A stretch of 24,458 bases of DNA from an uncultured Bacteroidales bacterium (GCA_900549375.1 URNY01000021.1:1-24458), one strand, 5' to 3'; counted from the stretch's first letter, positions 14,809-23,523 are shown. Notes: generated from the letters alone by a model not told the origin. Made by a program: numbers and translations.

Positions 14809-15630
14809 ATGAAACCGACCCTAAGATTCCGCCACGGACCTGTTTGGTGCGTATGCCTCTCCACAGCCGTTACGCTCCTTTTGCTGACTTCAGCCTGCGG
14901 AAAAAGCAACGCCGATAAGGCTTACGACAGCGTCCCCGATGAATTTCCTTATGGCAAGACAGCGGTTTCAGCATCGGATTCACACTCCCGCGAGGACCCC
15001 GATGATATCGCGCTGTCCGCGAGCGCGAACGACAATGAATCTGACAATCCTGCGGAATCCAAAAGCCTGAAACGGCTGCGATTGCGCAATATCGGCAGAC
15101 TGGCGGAAGTCTTCAATGATTCGAACCACCGCCATCTCTCCTATGCGGAATCCCTCGGCATCTCCCCTATCGTTTCGGTGCGCGATGCCTACCGCACGCG
15201 GCGCCCGGTGATCCGCATCGTTTCAAACGAATTCTATGAGGTCGATTCCCTGACCCATTCTCTCCCCTATCTCGTTCCTGAAAGCGCCGCATTGCTCGAG
15301 GAGATAGGTCGCAATTTCACCGATAGTCTTAAATCGCGCGGCGCCGGAGGTTATCGCATCAAAGTGACCTCACTTCTGCGCACTCCCGCCACCGTCCGCA
15401 GTCTGCGCCGCGTAAACATCAATGCCACCGAGACTTCCACACATCAGTATGGCACGACATTCGACCTCTCATATACCCATTTCCATAATTTCGGCAATTC
15501 CCCGGAGATTCACGACGGGGACCTTAAAAATCTTCTGGCCGAAGTGCTGCTCGACCTACGCGACAGGAAACGCTGTCTCGTGAAATTTGAGCGCAAAAGC
15601 GCCTGCTTCCATGTCACCGCAATCCGGTGA
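14809..15630 (+). CDS. Lipoprotein with M15-peptidase-like zinc motifs (DUF5715-like)
   Basis: This 273-residue protein is predicted to be an envelope lipoprotein: a hydrophobic signal ends LLTSAC, giving lipidated Cys30. A low-complexity acidic/Ser linker (about 31-85) precedes a globular domain (about 87-273). The core resembles D-Ala-D-Ala carboxypeptidase/VanY (M15) enzymes: SLLRTPATVRSLRRVN, then STHQYGTTFDLSY with candidate zinc ligands His212 and Asp219, and a C-terminal ACFHVT with His268. The canonical Glu three residues before that last His is Ala265; the nearest Glu is Glu261. Peptidoglycan cleavage is therefore plausible but not assured. From memory it matches the Bacteroidetes DUF5715 family. 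It lies 162 bases upstream of the dcw cluster, which supports a cell-wall role. Confidence 0.8.
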   Translation: MKPTLRFRHGPVWCVCLSTAVTLLLLTSACGKSNADKAYDSVPDEFPYGKTAVSASDSHSREDPDDIALSASANDNESDNPAESKSLKRLRLRNIGRLAEVFNDSNHRHLSYAESLGISPIVSVRDAYRTRRPVIRIVSNEFYEVDSLTHSLPYLVPESAALLEEIGRNFTDSLKSRGAGGYRIKVTSLLRTPATVRSLRRVNINATETSTHQYGTTFDLSYTHFHNFGNSPEIHDGDLKNLLAEVLLDLRDRKRCLVKFERKSACFHVTAIR

Positions 15631-15792
15631 CTTTCCATCTCTTCCGCTCCATTTCAATATCCTTCTCGATGCCCGATTACCTGTTGATAAGTTTTTGATA
15701 GATTTTTTTGCAGTTTCCGGTTTATCAGTTTAAAAATTTACAAAAAATAACTAACTTTACAAATCAAAATTTTCTTTAGCCGCCTTAGCAAC

Positions 15793-16713
15793 ATGACATC
15801 TTCGCCCTATCATATTCCGGCGCTCCTCGCGGAGTCTATCAACGGTTTGAATATTAAGCCGGAAGGAATTTATGCGGATGTCACTTTCGGCGGCGGAGGC
15901 CACACGCGCGCCATCCTCGCGGCTCTCGGCCCCGAGGGGCGTCTTTTCGGCTTTGACAGAGATTCCGACGCCGCACAAAACGCCCCCGACGATCCCCGAT
16001 TTACATTTGTACATTCAAACTTCCGGTTCATCCGCAATTTCATGAGATATCACGGCGTCGACCGTCTTGACGGAATCCTTGCCGACCTCGGCGTCTCGTT
16101 CCATCATTTCGACGATGCCGAAAGAGGATTCTCCTTCCGCGCCGACGCCCCGCTCGATATGAGAATGAACCGCGATGCCGATACCACAGCCGCCGACATC
16201 GTTGCAGAAGCTTCCACGGAGAAACTTTGCTCGATGTTCCGGATGTATACCGACCTGAAACGCCCTATGGCTGTGGCCGACGCCATAGTCAAGACAAGGG
16301 CCAAAAGTCCCGTCGACACCACTTTCCGGCTCGTAGAGGCGGTCAAACCCGCCATTAGTCCCAAATCCGAGAAGAAAGACCTCGCGCAGGTTTTTCAGGC
16401 TTTTCGCATTGAGGTCAACGGAGAAATGGAAGCACTCCGCAAATTCCTGCTCTCCACACCCCGCATGCTCAGAGAAGGAGGGCGGCTCGCCGTGATAACC
16501 TATCATTCGATAGAAGATCGTCTGGTGAAAAACTTCATGAAAACCGGAAACCTCGAAGGGCGCGAGGAGAAAGATTTCTTCGGGCGCACCAGCTCCCCCT
16601 GGCGGATGATTACCCGCTCGCCTATCGTCCCGACAGAGGAGGAAATCGAGAGAAACCCCCGATCAAGAAGCGCCAAGCTCAGAGTGGCGGAACTATTGGT
16701 AAGTGATAAGTAA
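15793..16713 (+). CDS. rsmH: 16S rRNA (cytosine(1402)-N4)-methyltransferase RsmH (MraW)
   Basis: RsmH methylates N4 of C1402 in the ribosomal P site of 16S rRNA using S-adenosylmethionine. The 306-residue product shows the SAM-binding DVTFGGGGHTRAIL near the N terminus, LADLGVSFHHFD, the ERGFSF...LDMRMN segment, the DLAQVFQAFRIEVN helix, and YHSIEDR. The usual length supports ATG at 15793. It is the first dcw gene here. The regulator gene mraZ, which often precedes it, is absent from the upstream 162 bases, which hold only a weak TAACTTTA -7-like element (15752-15759). The last three codons and stop are contributed by a 7-base repeat array, so the C-terminal tail (SDK) is probably not conserved. 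Confidence 0.97.
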   Translation: MTSSPYHIPALLAESINGLNIKPEGIYADVTFGGGGHTRAILAALGPEGRLFGFDRDSDAAQNAPDDPRFTFVHSNFRFIRNFMRYHGVDRLDGILADLGVSFHHFDDAERGFSFRADAPLDMRMNRDADTTAADIVAEASTEKLCSMFRMYTDLKRPMAVADAIVKTRAKSPVDTTFRLVEAVKPAISPKSEKKDLAQVFQAFRIEVNGEMEALRKFLLSTPRMLREGGRLAVITYHSIEDRLVKNFMKTGNLEGREEKDFFGRTSSPWRMITRSPIVPTEEEIERNPRSRSAKLRVAELLVSDK

Positions 16714-16751
16714 TAAGACAGAAGTCATAAGTGATAACACAGAATTATAAA
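16703..16751 (+). repeat. Heptamer repeat array (GTGATAA type), 7 units, entering the rsmH 3' end
   Basis: Seven 7-base units run without a break: GTGATAA, GTAATAA, GACAGAA, GTCATAA, GTGATAA, CACAGAA, TTATAAA. The period matches the ATTCAAA arrays but the unit differs. The first units lie inside the last codons and stop of rsmH. The rest lies in the spacer before ftsL. Confidence 0.75.
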
Positions 16752-16789
16752 TCAAAAACCAACAATTAAAAATTCAGCGACCGATCGCC

Positions 16790-17155
16790 ATGGCAACCCC
16801 TAAGAAGAAAAAAGATTCGAAAAGCGCCGCCGGACGTAAAAAGACCGGATGGCTCGAGGAGTTGCGCTATGGCGAGACTATCTCTCTTGAGTTTTTCAGG
16901 ACCAATGCATGGATTATGCTCGTGATGGTCGTTACGGTGCTCGCCCTGATCGGTCTTCGATACAAGACAAAAACCAAAATGGCCGAAATCAAACAGCTCA
17001 CTGTCGAGCTGCAACGCGCCGAAAGCCGCAAGCTGCAGGAAAAGGCCCTCTATATGTCGCTGATCCGCGAAACGGAAATGAAGCGGATGGTAAACGAGAA
17101 AAACCTCAACCTCCAGTTTCAGGAGCAGCCCCCTTATGAACTTACCGACGATTAA
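16790..17155 (+). CDS. ftsL: FtsL-like cell division protein
   Basis: This 121-residue bitopic membrane protein sits between rsmH and the division transpeptidase, the position of ftsL. A Lys-rich cytoplasmic N terminus (1-38) precedes one membrane segment (about 39-57), then a periplasmic coiled coil (about 62-105) with regularly spaced Leu, Met and charged residues, and a short acidic tail. FtsL with FtsB/DivIC activates the FtsW-FtsI septal synthase. Sequence identity to well-studied FtsL proteins is always low, so the call rests on topology, length and context. The gene ends 14 bases before ftsI, and the upstream spacer carries a heptamer array. Confidence 0.85.
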   Translation: MATPKKKKDSKSAAGRKKTGWLEELRYGETISLEFFRTNAWIMLVMVVTVLALIGLRYKTKTKMAEIKQLTVELQRAESRKLQEKALYMSLIRETEMKRMVNEKNLNLQFQEQPPYELTDD

Positions 17156-17169
17156 AAACTCTCTTCAAA

Positions 17170-19290
17170 ATGACAAGGCAGAATAATAAAAAACATATTC
17201 TTTTCCGCTACGGACTCATCACCATCTTCTTCATCTTCTTCGGAGTTCTGGTGATGATGAAGCTTTTCAACACCACCATGATCGAGGCAAGCGCATGGAA
17301 CAAACGCGCACACGCCGAACTGTCGAAAGTCGATACGATACGTCCCGAAAGAGGGAACATCCTCTCCGATAACGGCAACATCCTGGCCTGCAACCTGAAA
17401 GTTTACGACATAAAGATCGACCTGCGCCACAATAAGATCAACTCGCTCCGCAATATCCCATGGAGCAAGATAGACTCGCTGGCCGACTCCCTCGACACAT
17501 ACTATCCGCGTATCCGCGACCTCAACGCCCATCCCGACACTTTCGCCAAATACTCCTGGCACTCCCGCCTCAAGAAGGAATTCGACAAAGAGCCGGGCAA
17601 GCGCCCGCGTGCGCTCCGCATTGCCCGCAACAAGACGCTTGAGGATTTCGAGAAGATCCGAAATTTCCCCTTCCTGCGCGACTTCCGTGGCAACGGCTAC
17701 CGCAACCCTCTCTACAAGGAGGAGAAAAACATACGCATGTATCCCTACGGGAAGATGGCCTACCGAAGCATAGGGCGCGTGAATGAAAATGCCGCGACAG
17801 GCCAGATCCACGGTTATTCCGGACTTGAGAAAGACCTCGACAGTCTGCTCTACGGCAAGCCCGGACTCGCCAAGAAAGTGGCGCTCACAAACGGAATCTC
17901 GAACTGGGTGGCCTCACCTGCCGTGCGCGGATATGATATACGCACAACTATCGATATCGATCTTCAGGACATGCTCGAGCAGGAGCTTCACGCCATCTGC
18001 GACACTTCGAAAGCTGAATGGGGAACGGCCATACTCATGGAGGTTGCCACAGGCGAGATAAAAGCTATCTCAAACATCGAACTGCTCGAAGACGGGACCT
18101 ATGGAGAGGCCCTCAACCGCGCCGTTCTCCCTTTCGAACCGGGCTCAGTCATGAAGCCTATCTCCCTGATGGTCGCTTTTGAAGACGGACTCGTGAAGTC
18201 GGTAAACGACATGGTGTCGTGCGCCCCGTTCCAGAAGACCAGCGACCCCCACGGTTCGGGCATGAAGACAATGAAGCAGGTAATCGAGCAATCATCCAAC
18301 CCGGGTATTGCCCGCGTCATCTTCAGAGGCTATGAGAACGATCCCTCCAAGTTCTACGACCGTCTGGCAGGCCTCGGCTTCTTCGAGCCGATCCATTCCG
18401 GAATTGCCGGCGAGTGCACTCCCCGAATACGCAAACTGCTCCCCAAAGACAGCAAAGGCCATAACATCACCATGACCGCACGCCATCTCGACCTCGCGCG
18501 TCAGGCTTATGGGTATAACACTGAACTTCCCCCTCTCTTCACCCTTTCAGTATACAATGCCATAGCCAACGGCGGCAAATATGTGCGTCCGCACCTGATG
18601 AAAGGGCTCATTGACGAGAACGGCCGCGATTCCGTGATTCCCATCCAGTATATCCGCCCGCGCATATGCTCCGAAGAAACCGCACGCAAAGTCAGGGAAT
18701 GCATCCACGAAGTGGTGTGGGGAGAACACGGCACAGCCCGGGGAGTCCGCGACGACCGCGTGAAAGTTGTCGGAAAGACCGGAACAGCCTATCCCGTGGA
18801 GGGTGGTGTCTATAACAAGTCGAAACGGCGATATGCTTTCGCCGGATTCTTCCCTTATGAAAATCCCCGCTACAGCTGCATAGTGCTCGTGCTCGGGCCC
18901 AGCGGTTGGTCGGCAAACCGCACGTCGGGCCAGGTGGTGAAGAACATGGCCATAAAGATGTATTCCCGCGGGTTGCTCGACAATTCATCTACCTTTACTG
19001 CCGAGCGCAAAACGAGCGTTCCCGTGCTCGCCTCCTCCGACACGAGCAATACCGAGCGGCTCACCTCCGCCATAGGCACCCGCAAGGTGAAACATGTCCG
19101 CAAACGCAACACCCCCGCCGGGGCACTCCCCGATGTCCGTGGCTGCGACGCGCCTACTGCGGTACGCATGCTCGAGAGATTGGGCTATAATGTCAGCATC
19201 AGCGGAGAGGGGCACGTTGTGGCTCAGGTGCCGGAAGCCGGTGCCAGAATAAGACCGGGATCAACTGTAAGGCTGAACCTGAAGCTTTAA
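17170..19290 (+). CDS. ftsI: Division transpeptidase FtsI/PBP3 with C-terminal PASTA domain
   Basis: This class B penicillin-binding protein cross-links septal peptidoglycan. An N-terminal anchor (about 14-33) precedes a dimerisation domain (RPERGNILSDNGNILA at about 58-73) and the transpeptidase domain (about 250-600). Active-site motifs are intact: SVMK with Ser326 and Lys329, SSN at 375-377, and KTGT at 536-539. A linker rich in Ser, Thr and basic residues (about 605-650) leads to a single PASTA domain (about 651-706, beginning near LPDVRG). PASTA-bearing FtsI is usual in Bacteroidetes, whereas E. coli FtsI lacks it. The 706-residue length fits. It follows ftsL by 14 bases and precedes murE by 43 bases that contain a heptamer array. 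Confidence 0.96.
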   Translation: MTRQNNKKHILFRYGLITIFFIFFGVLVMMKLFNTTMIEASAWNKRAHAELSKVDTIRPERGNILSDNGNILACNLKVYDIKIDLRHNKINSLRNIPWSKIDSLADSLDTYYPRIRDLNAHPDTFAKYSWHSRLKKEFDKEPGKRPRALRIARNKTLEDFEKIRNFPFLRDFRGNGYRNPLYKEEKNIRMYPYGKMAYRSIGRVNENAATGQIHGYSGLEKDLDSLLYGKPGLAKKVALTNGISNWVASPAVRGYDIRTTIDIDLQDMLEQELHAICDTSKAEWGTAILMEVATGEIKAISNIELLEDGTYGEALNRAVLPFEPGSVMKPISLMVAFEDGLVKSVNDMVSCAPFQKTSDPHGSGMKTMKQVIEQSSNPGIARVIFRGYENDPSKFYDRLAGLGFFEPIHSGIAGECTPRIRKLLPKDSKGHNITMTARHLDLARQAYGYNTELPPLFTLSVYNAIANGGKYVRPHLMKGLIDENGRDSVIPIQYIRPRICSEETARKVRECIHEVVWGEHGTARGVRDDRVKVVGKTGTAYPVEGGVYNKSKRRYAFAGFFPYENPRYSCIVLVLGPSGWSANRTSGQVVKNMAIKMYSRGLLDNSSTFTAERKTSVPVLASSDTSNTERLTSAIGTRKVKHVRKRNTPAGALPDVRGCDAPTAVRMLERLGYNVSISGEGHVVAQVPEAGARIRPGSTVRLNLKL

Positions 19291-19296
19291 GATAAT

Positions 19297-19324
19297 TTTG
19301 AATTTTGAATGTGGAATTTTGAAT
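19297..19324 (-). repeat. Heptamer repeat array (ATTCAAA type, inverted), 4 units
   Basis: On the plus strand the units read TTTGAAT, TTTGAAT, GTGGAAT, TTTGAAT, the reverse complements of ATTCAAA and ATTCCAC. The array fills most of the ftsI-murE spacer. It also forms a false N-terminal extension of murE from an in-frame TTG at 19298. Confidence 0.85.
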
Positions 19325-19333
19325 TTAAAAAAT

Positions 19334-20785
19334 ATGTCCGTAAAACTATCTAATCTTCTCGAAGGTATCAACACGATCGAAGTGATCGGCGACACCGGCA
19401 AATTCATAACCGACCTTCAAAGCGACTCCCGGAAGGCCGTAAAGGACGGCATGTTTGTGGCCGTGCGGGGCGTAACCACCGACGGACACAAATATATACC
19501 CGTGGTAGCAAGCACTCATGTCGGCGCTATCGTTTGCGAGCAGCTTCCGCCTGCTCTCGAAAAGGGAATAACATATATCCGCGTGCTCGATTCTTCTGAA
19601 GCTCTCGGGAAACTCGCCTCCAACTGGTTCGGCAATCCCTCTTCGAAACTGAAACTCGTGGGCGTCACCGGAACCAACGGCAAGACAACCACCGCCACCC
19701 TCCTCTATGAGATGGCGAAACTCGAAGGATTCAAGGCCGGACTGCTCTCCACTGTCTGCAACTACGTGATGGAAACTCCGGTGCCCACAACGCACACCAC
19801 TCCCGACCCGATCACGCTCAATGAATTGCTGGCCCGTATGGTGGATGCGGGTTGCGACTATGCCTTCATGGAGGTTTCCTCACATGCCGCACATCAGCAC
19901 CGCATCGCAGGACTCCGCTTCGCCGGCGCGGTGTTCTCAAACCTTACACGCGACCATCTGGACTATCACGGCACGGTGGAGAACTATATGAATGCCAAGA
20001 AAATGTTTTTCGACATGCTCCCGGCCGACGCGTTCGCCCTTGTGAACATCGACGACAAGGCCGGGCGCTATATGGTGCAGAACACACGCGCCCGCGTTAG
20101 CACTTATTCCCTCCGATCCGATGCCGATTTCCGCTGCCGGGTGCTTGAGACCAGACTCGACGGGACTCTCCTCTCGATCAACAACAGGGATGTGGAAGTG
20201 GCTTTCACCGGTCGTTTCAACGCCTATAACCTCACTGCCGTCTATGGCGCCTCTATCCTTATCGGCTGGAATCCGGAGGAAGTGATCGTAAACATGAGCA
20301 GGCTCGTGCCCGTCGCCGGCCGTTTCCAGACTCTCCGCTCGCCGGAGGGCGTAACGGCGATCGTCGACTATGCACATACCCCCGACGCACTCGTCAATGT
20401 GCTCGACACTATCCGCGATATCGTGGGCGCCGCCGGGGAAATCACAACTGTCGTAGGCGCCGGAGGCAACCGCGACCATGGCAAACGCCCGATGATGGCA
20501 CGCGAGGCCGCCTGCCGGTCTGATCTTCTCATCCTCACCTCCGACAATCCCCGCGATGAAGATCCGGAGGCAATCATCGCCGACATGAAAGCCGGACTCA
20601 CCCCCAACGAGTTGCGACGCACGATATGCATCCCCGACCGAAGGGAGGCGATACGCACGGCAATGAGAATGACCAAGCCCGGAAGCGTGGTGCTCGTGGC
20701 CGGCAAAGGACATGAAACCTACCAGGAAGTGAAAGGTGTCCGCTCGCATTTCGACGACCGGGAGGAAGTCAGGGCCTGCTTCTGA
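19334..20785 (+). CDS. murE: UDP-MurNAc-L-Ala-D-Glu:meso-diaminopimelate ligase MurE
   Basis: MurE adds the third residue of the peptidoglycan stem peptide in the cytoplasm, using ATP. From ATG 19334 it has 483 residues. The P-loop GTNGKTT is at 113-119, the carbamylated Lys is probably Lys222 in MNAKK, and the central domain shows NLTRDHLDYHGT. The C-terminal specificity motif DNPR (404-407) marks a meso-diaminopimelate-adding enzyme rather than a lysine-adding one. GNRDHGKRP and GKGHETYQ are also present. The in-frame TTG at 19298 is rejected because the 12 residues it adds are encoded by the heptamer repeat. mraY follows after 53 bases. Confidence 0.96.
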   Translation: MSVKLSNLLEGINTIEVIGDTGKFITDLQSDSRKAVKDGMFVAVRGVTTDGHKYIPVVASTHVGAIVCEQLPPALEKGITYIRVLDSSEALGKLASNWFGNPSSKLKLVGVTGTNGKTTTATLLYEMAKLEGFKAGLLSTVCNYVMETPVPTTHTTPDPITLNELLARMVDAGCDYAFMEVSSHAAHQHRIAGLRFAGAVFSNLTRDHLDYHGTVENYMNAKKMFFDMLPADAFALVNIDDKAGRYMVQNTRARVSTYSLRSDADFRCRVLETRLDGTLLSINNRDVEVAFTGRFNAYNLTAVYGASILIGWNPEEVIVNMSRLVPVAGRFQTLRSPEGVTAIVDYAHTPDALVNVLDTIRDIVGAAGEITTVVGAGGNRDHGKRPMMAREAACRSDLLILTSDNPRDEDPEAIIADMKAGLTPNELRRTICIPDRREAIRTAMRMTKPGSVVLVAGKGHETYQEVKGVRSHFDDREEVRACF

Positions 20786-20838
20786 CGTGTCAGTCGATTT
20801 TATCCCTCTATCGCCAACAATGACAATTTGAAAGAATC

Positions 20839-22107
20839 ATGATCTACGCTTTGCTCGAACTCCTTGACGGATGGCAATTCCCGGGACACAACCTGATGAG
20901 CTACATCTCGTTCCGGGCCGGTATATCGTTTGCTCTCGCTCTCCTTATCGCCCTGTTATTCGGGCATAAGGTGATTGCCCGCCTTCAGAAAATGCAGGTT
21001 GGCGAAGTGGTCCGGAATCTCGGTCTCGAAGGGCAGATGAATAAGACCGGAACGCCTACAATGGGCGGAATCATCATCATCATGGCCATTCTCGTTCCCT
21101 GCCTGCTGTTGGGGAACCTCTCCAACATCTACATGATACTGATGCTTGTGGCAACGCTCTGGATGGGAGCGATCGGTTTTCTCGACGACTACCGCAAGCT
21201 CAAATTTCACAACAAGGACGGCCTCAAAGGAAAATATAAAGTCACGGGGCAGATCGGCCTCGGCCTTCTCGTGGGAATCACGATGTGGCTCTCTCCCGAC
21301 ATTACTATGCGCCAGAACATAGAGGTGGAGAATGTAAACAGTCATGAAACGGAAATTGTAGTGGCCAACGATGAAGTGAAATCGCCTCAGACAACCATTC
21401 CCTTCGTGAAGAACAACAACTTCAACTATGAATGGCTCACCTCATGGGTCTCCGACAAAGAAGCCGCCAAAACACTCGGCTGGCTCGTGTTTGTGCTCGT
21501 GGTGATAATTGTAGTGGCAGCCGTGAGCAACGGCGCCAATCTCACCGACGGACTCGACGGCCTTTGCGCCGGAACTTCGGCTATTATCGGGATAGCCCTC
21601 ATGATTATGGCTTACCTCGGCGGCAACGTGATATATTCGAGCTATCTCAACATCATGTATATTCCCGGCTCCGAAGAACTTGTGGTTTATGCCGGAGCTT
21701 TCATCGGAGCATTGGTCGGCTTCCTGTGGTATAATGCCTTCCCCGCGCAGGTATTCATGGGCGACACCGGCAGCCTCACGCTCGGCGGAATTCTGGCCGT
21801 CTTCGCCATCCTCATCCGCAAGGAACTTCTCATTCCGCTGCTCTGCCTCGTCTTCTTCCTTGAAGACGTATCGGTGATGCTGCAGGTGGGATATTTCAAA
21901 TATACCAAAAAGAGATATGGAGAGGGGCGACGCATCTTCAAGATGACTCCGCTTCACCATCATTTCCAGAAACCGCTGGAGCCGGGCTCCAACGTGTTGT
22001 GGAAATTCCCCGTCAACCCGATTCCCGAATCAAAGATAGTGGTGCGTTTCTGGATTGTCGGCATTCTTCTTGCCGCTCTCACTTTCGTGACACTCAAGAT
22101 AAGATAA
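20839..22107 (+). CDS. mraY: Phospho-MurNAc-pentapeptide transferase MraY
   Basis: MraY transfers phospho-MurNAc-pentapeptide to undecaprenyl phosphate, making lipid I at the inner membrane. The 422-residue polytopic protein has about ten membrane segments and the expected catalytic residues: GTPTMGG, GFLDDYRK with Asp116/Asp117, ANLTDGLDGL with Asn234 and Asp237, FMGDTGSL with Asp309, and the PLHHHF histidine triad at 373-375. Residues about 150-198 form a hydrophilic, non-membrane insert after LSPDITMRQN. Such an insert lengthens Bacteroidetes MraY relative to the roughly 360-residue E. coli enzyme. It lies 53 bases after murE and four bases before murD, implying tight co-expression. Confidence 0.97.
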   Translation: MIYALLELLDGWQFPGHNLMSYISFRAGISFALALLIALLFGHKVIARLQKMQVGEVVRNLGLEGQMNKTGTPTMGGIIIIMAILVPCLLLGNLSNIYMILMLVATLWMGAIGFLDDYRKLKFHNKDGLKGKYKVTGQIGLGLLVGITMWLSPDITMRQNIEVENVNSHETEIVVANDEVKSPQTTIPFVKNNNFNYEWLTSWVSDKEAAKTLGWLVFVLVVIIVVAAVSNGANLTDGLDGLCAGTSAIIGIALMIMAYLGGNVIYSSYLNIMYIPGSEELVVYAGAFIGALVGFLWYNAFPAQVFMGDTGSLTLGGILAVFAILIRKELLIPLLCLVFFLEDVSVMLQVGYFKYTKKRYGEGRRIFKMTPLHHHFQKPLEPGSNVLWKFPVNPIPESKIVVRFWIVGILLAALTFVTLKIR

Positions 22108-22111
22108 AACG

Positions 22112-23458
22112 ATGACAAGACTTGTAATATTGGGCGGAGGAGAAAGCGGCGTCGGCGCTGCAATCCTCGGCAAAGATAAAGGCATGGATGTGTTCCTCAG
22201 CGACATGGGGGCCATAAAACCTGAATACCGCGAAACTCTCGTTCGCGAAAGCATTCAGTTCGAAGAGGGAAAACATACCCCGGAACTGATTCTCAACGCC
22301 GACATTGTGGTGAAAAGTCCTGGCATTCCTCCATACGCGCCGATGGTGAAACGGATTTCGGAAAAGGGGATTCCGGTGCTCTCCGAAATTGAGTTCGCCG
22401 GAAGATACACCGATGCCAAAATGGTGTGCATCACCGGGAGCAACGGCAAGACCACCACAACGCTGCTGACCTATCATATCCTTCGCGAAGCCGGAATCAA
22501 CGCCGGCCTCGCAGGCAACGTCGGCAAAAGTCTCGCGCTGCAGGTGGCCCGCGAAAAGCATGATGTCTACGTGATCGAACTTTCAAGCTTCCAGCTTGAA
22601 AACATGTATGATTTCAAGGCCGATATCGCCGTGATCATGAACATAACCCCCGACCATCTCGACCGATACGACCATAAGATGGAAAATTATGTCAACGCCA
22701 AGTTCCGCATCGTGCGAAACCAGACCCCCGACGACTATTTCATCTACTGGGAGGATGATCCGATAGTAAAGGAACAGATACGTCAGATTCAGACCGAAGC
22801 CATGCAGCTCCCCTTCAGCGAACTCGAAGAGGATGGAAGTCATGCTTTCGTAAAAGATGGAGTGGTGAAATTCATCACTCCACGCGAAGTCTGGGATATT
22901 CCCCGCGACAAGCTCTCGCTCACCGGCCTCCACAATCTCTATAACTCCATGGCTGCCGGACTCTCCGCATCGCTCCTCGATATCAGGAAAGAGAAGATCC
23001 GCGCAGCTCTTGAGGATTTCGAAGCTGTGGAACATCGCCTCGAATATGTCGGAACCGTCGACGGCGTGAGATATGTCAACGACTCCAAAGCCACCAACGT
23101 GAATTCCACATGGTATGCACTCGAGAGCATGACAACTCCCACCGTGCTCATCCTCGGCGGCAAGGATAAAGGCAATGACTATACGGAAATAGAAGAACTC
23201 GTTAGCCAGAAGGTTAAGGCTATCGTCTGCATGGGAAAAGACAATGCCAAACTCCTCGACTTCTTCACCGGGAAGGTCCCGGAAATCGCCGACACCCACT
23301 CCATCGAGGAAGCCGTGGCTGAATGCGCCCGGATTGCCGGAGAAGGCGACACCGTCCTTCTCTCCCCCTGTTGCGCCAGCTTCGACCTCTTCACAAGCTA
23401 TGAAGACCGCGGACGCCGTTTCAAGTCCCAGGTCCTCAAGCTGAAATCAAAAAGCTGA
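22112..23458 (+). CDS. murD: UDP-MurNAc-L-alanine:D-glutamate ligase MurD
   Basis: MurD adds D-glutamate to UDP-MurNAc-L-Ala in the cytoplasm. The 448-residue product has an N-terminal Rossmann-like domain (VILGGGESGVGAA), the P-loop GSNGKTT at 109-115, NITPDHLDRY with the following Lys197 in NAKFRI at the carbamylated-lysine position (Lys198 in E. coli), EHRLEYVG, NDSKATN, and C-terminal SPCCASFDLF. All catalytic motifs look intact. It starts four bases after mraY. A 65-base spacer dominated by heptamer repeats separates it from ftsW, unlike the tight mraY-murD junction. Confidence 0.97.
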   Translation: MTRLVILGGGESGVGAAILGKDKGMDVFLSDMGAIKPEYRETLVRESIQFEEGKHTPELILNADIVVKSPGIPPYAPMVKRISEKGIPVLSEIEFAGRYTDAKMVCITGSNGKTTTTLLTYHILREAGINAGLAGNVGKSLALQVAREKHDVYVIELSSFQLENMYDFKADIAVIMNITPDHLDRYDHKMENYVNAKFRIVRNQTPDDYFIYWEDDPIVKEQIRQIQTEAMQLPFSELEEDGSHAFVKDGVVKFITPREVWDIPRDKLSLTGLHNLYNSMAAGLSASLLDIRKEKIRAALEDFEAVEHRLEYVGTVDGVRYVNDSKATNVNSTWYALESMTTPTVLILGGKDKGNDYTEIEELVSQKVKAIVCMGKDNAKLLDFFTGKVPEIADTHSIEEAVAECARIAGEGDTVLLSPCCASFDLFTSYEDRGRRFKSQVLKLKSKS

Positions 23459-23465
23459 GAAGACC

Positions 23466-23521
23466 ATTCAGAATTCCACATCCCCCATTCAAAATTCAAA
23501 ATTCCACATTCAAAATTAATC
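23466..23521 (+). repeat. Heptamer repeat array (ATTCAAA type), 8 units
   Basis: Eight unbroken 7-base units fill the murD-ftsW spacer: ATTCAGA, ATTCCAC, ATCCCCC, ATTCAAA, ATTCAAA, ATTCCAC, ATTCAAA, ATTAATC. It is the longest array in the window and ends two bases before the ftsW ATG. Units and orientation match the array after topA. Confidence 0.9.
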
Positions 23522-23523
23522 CA

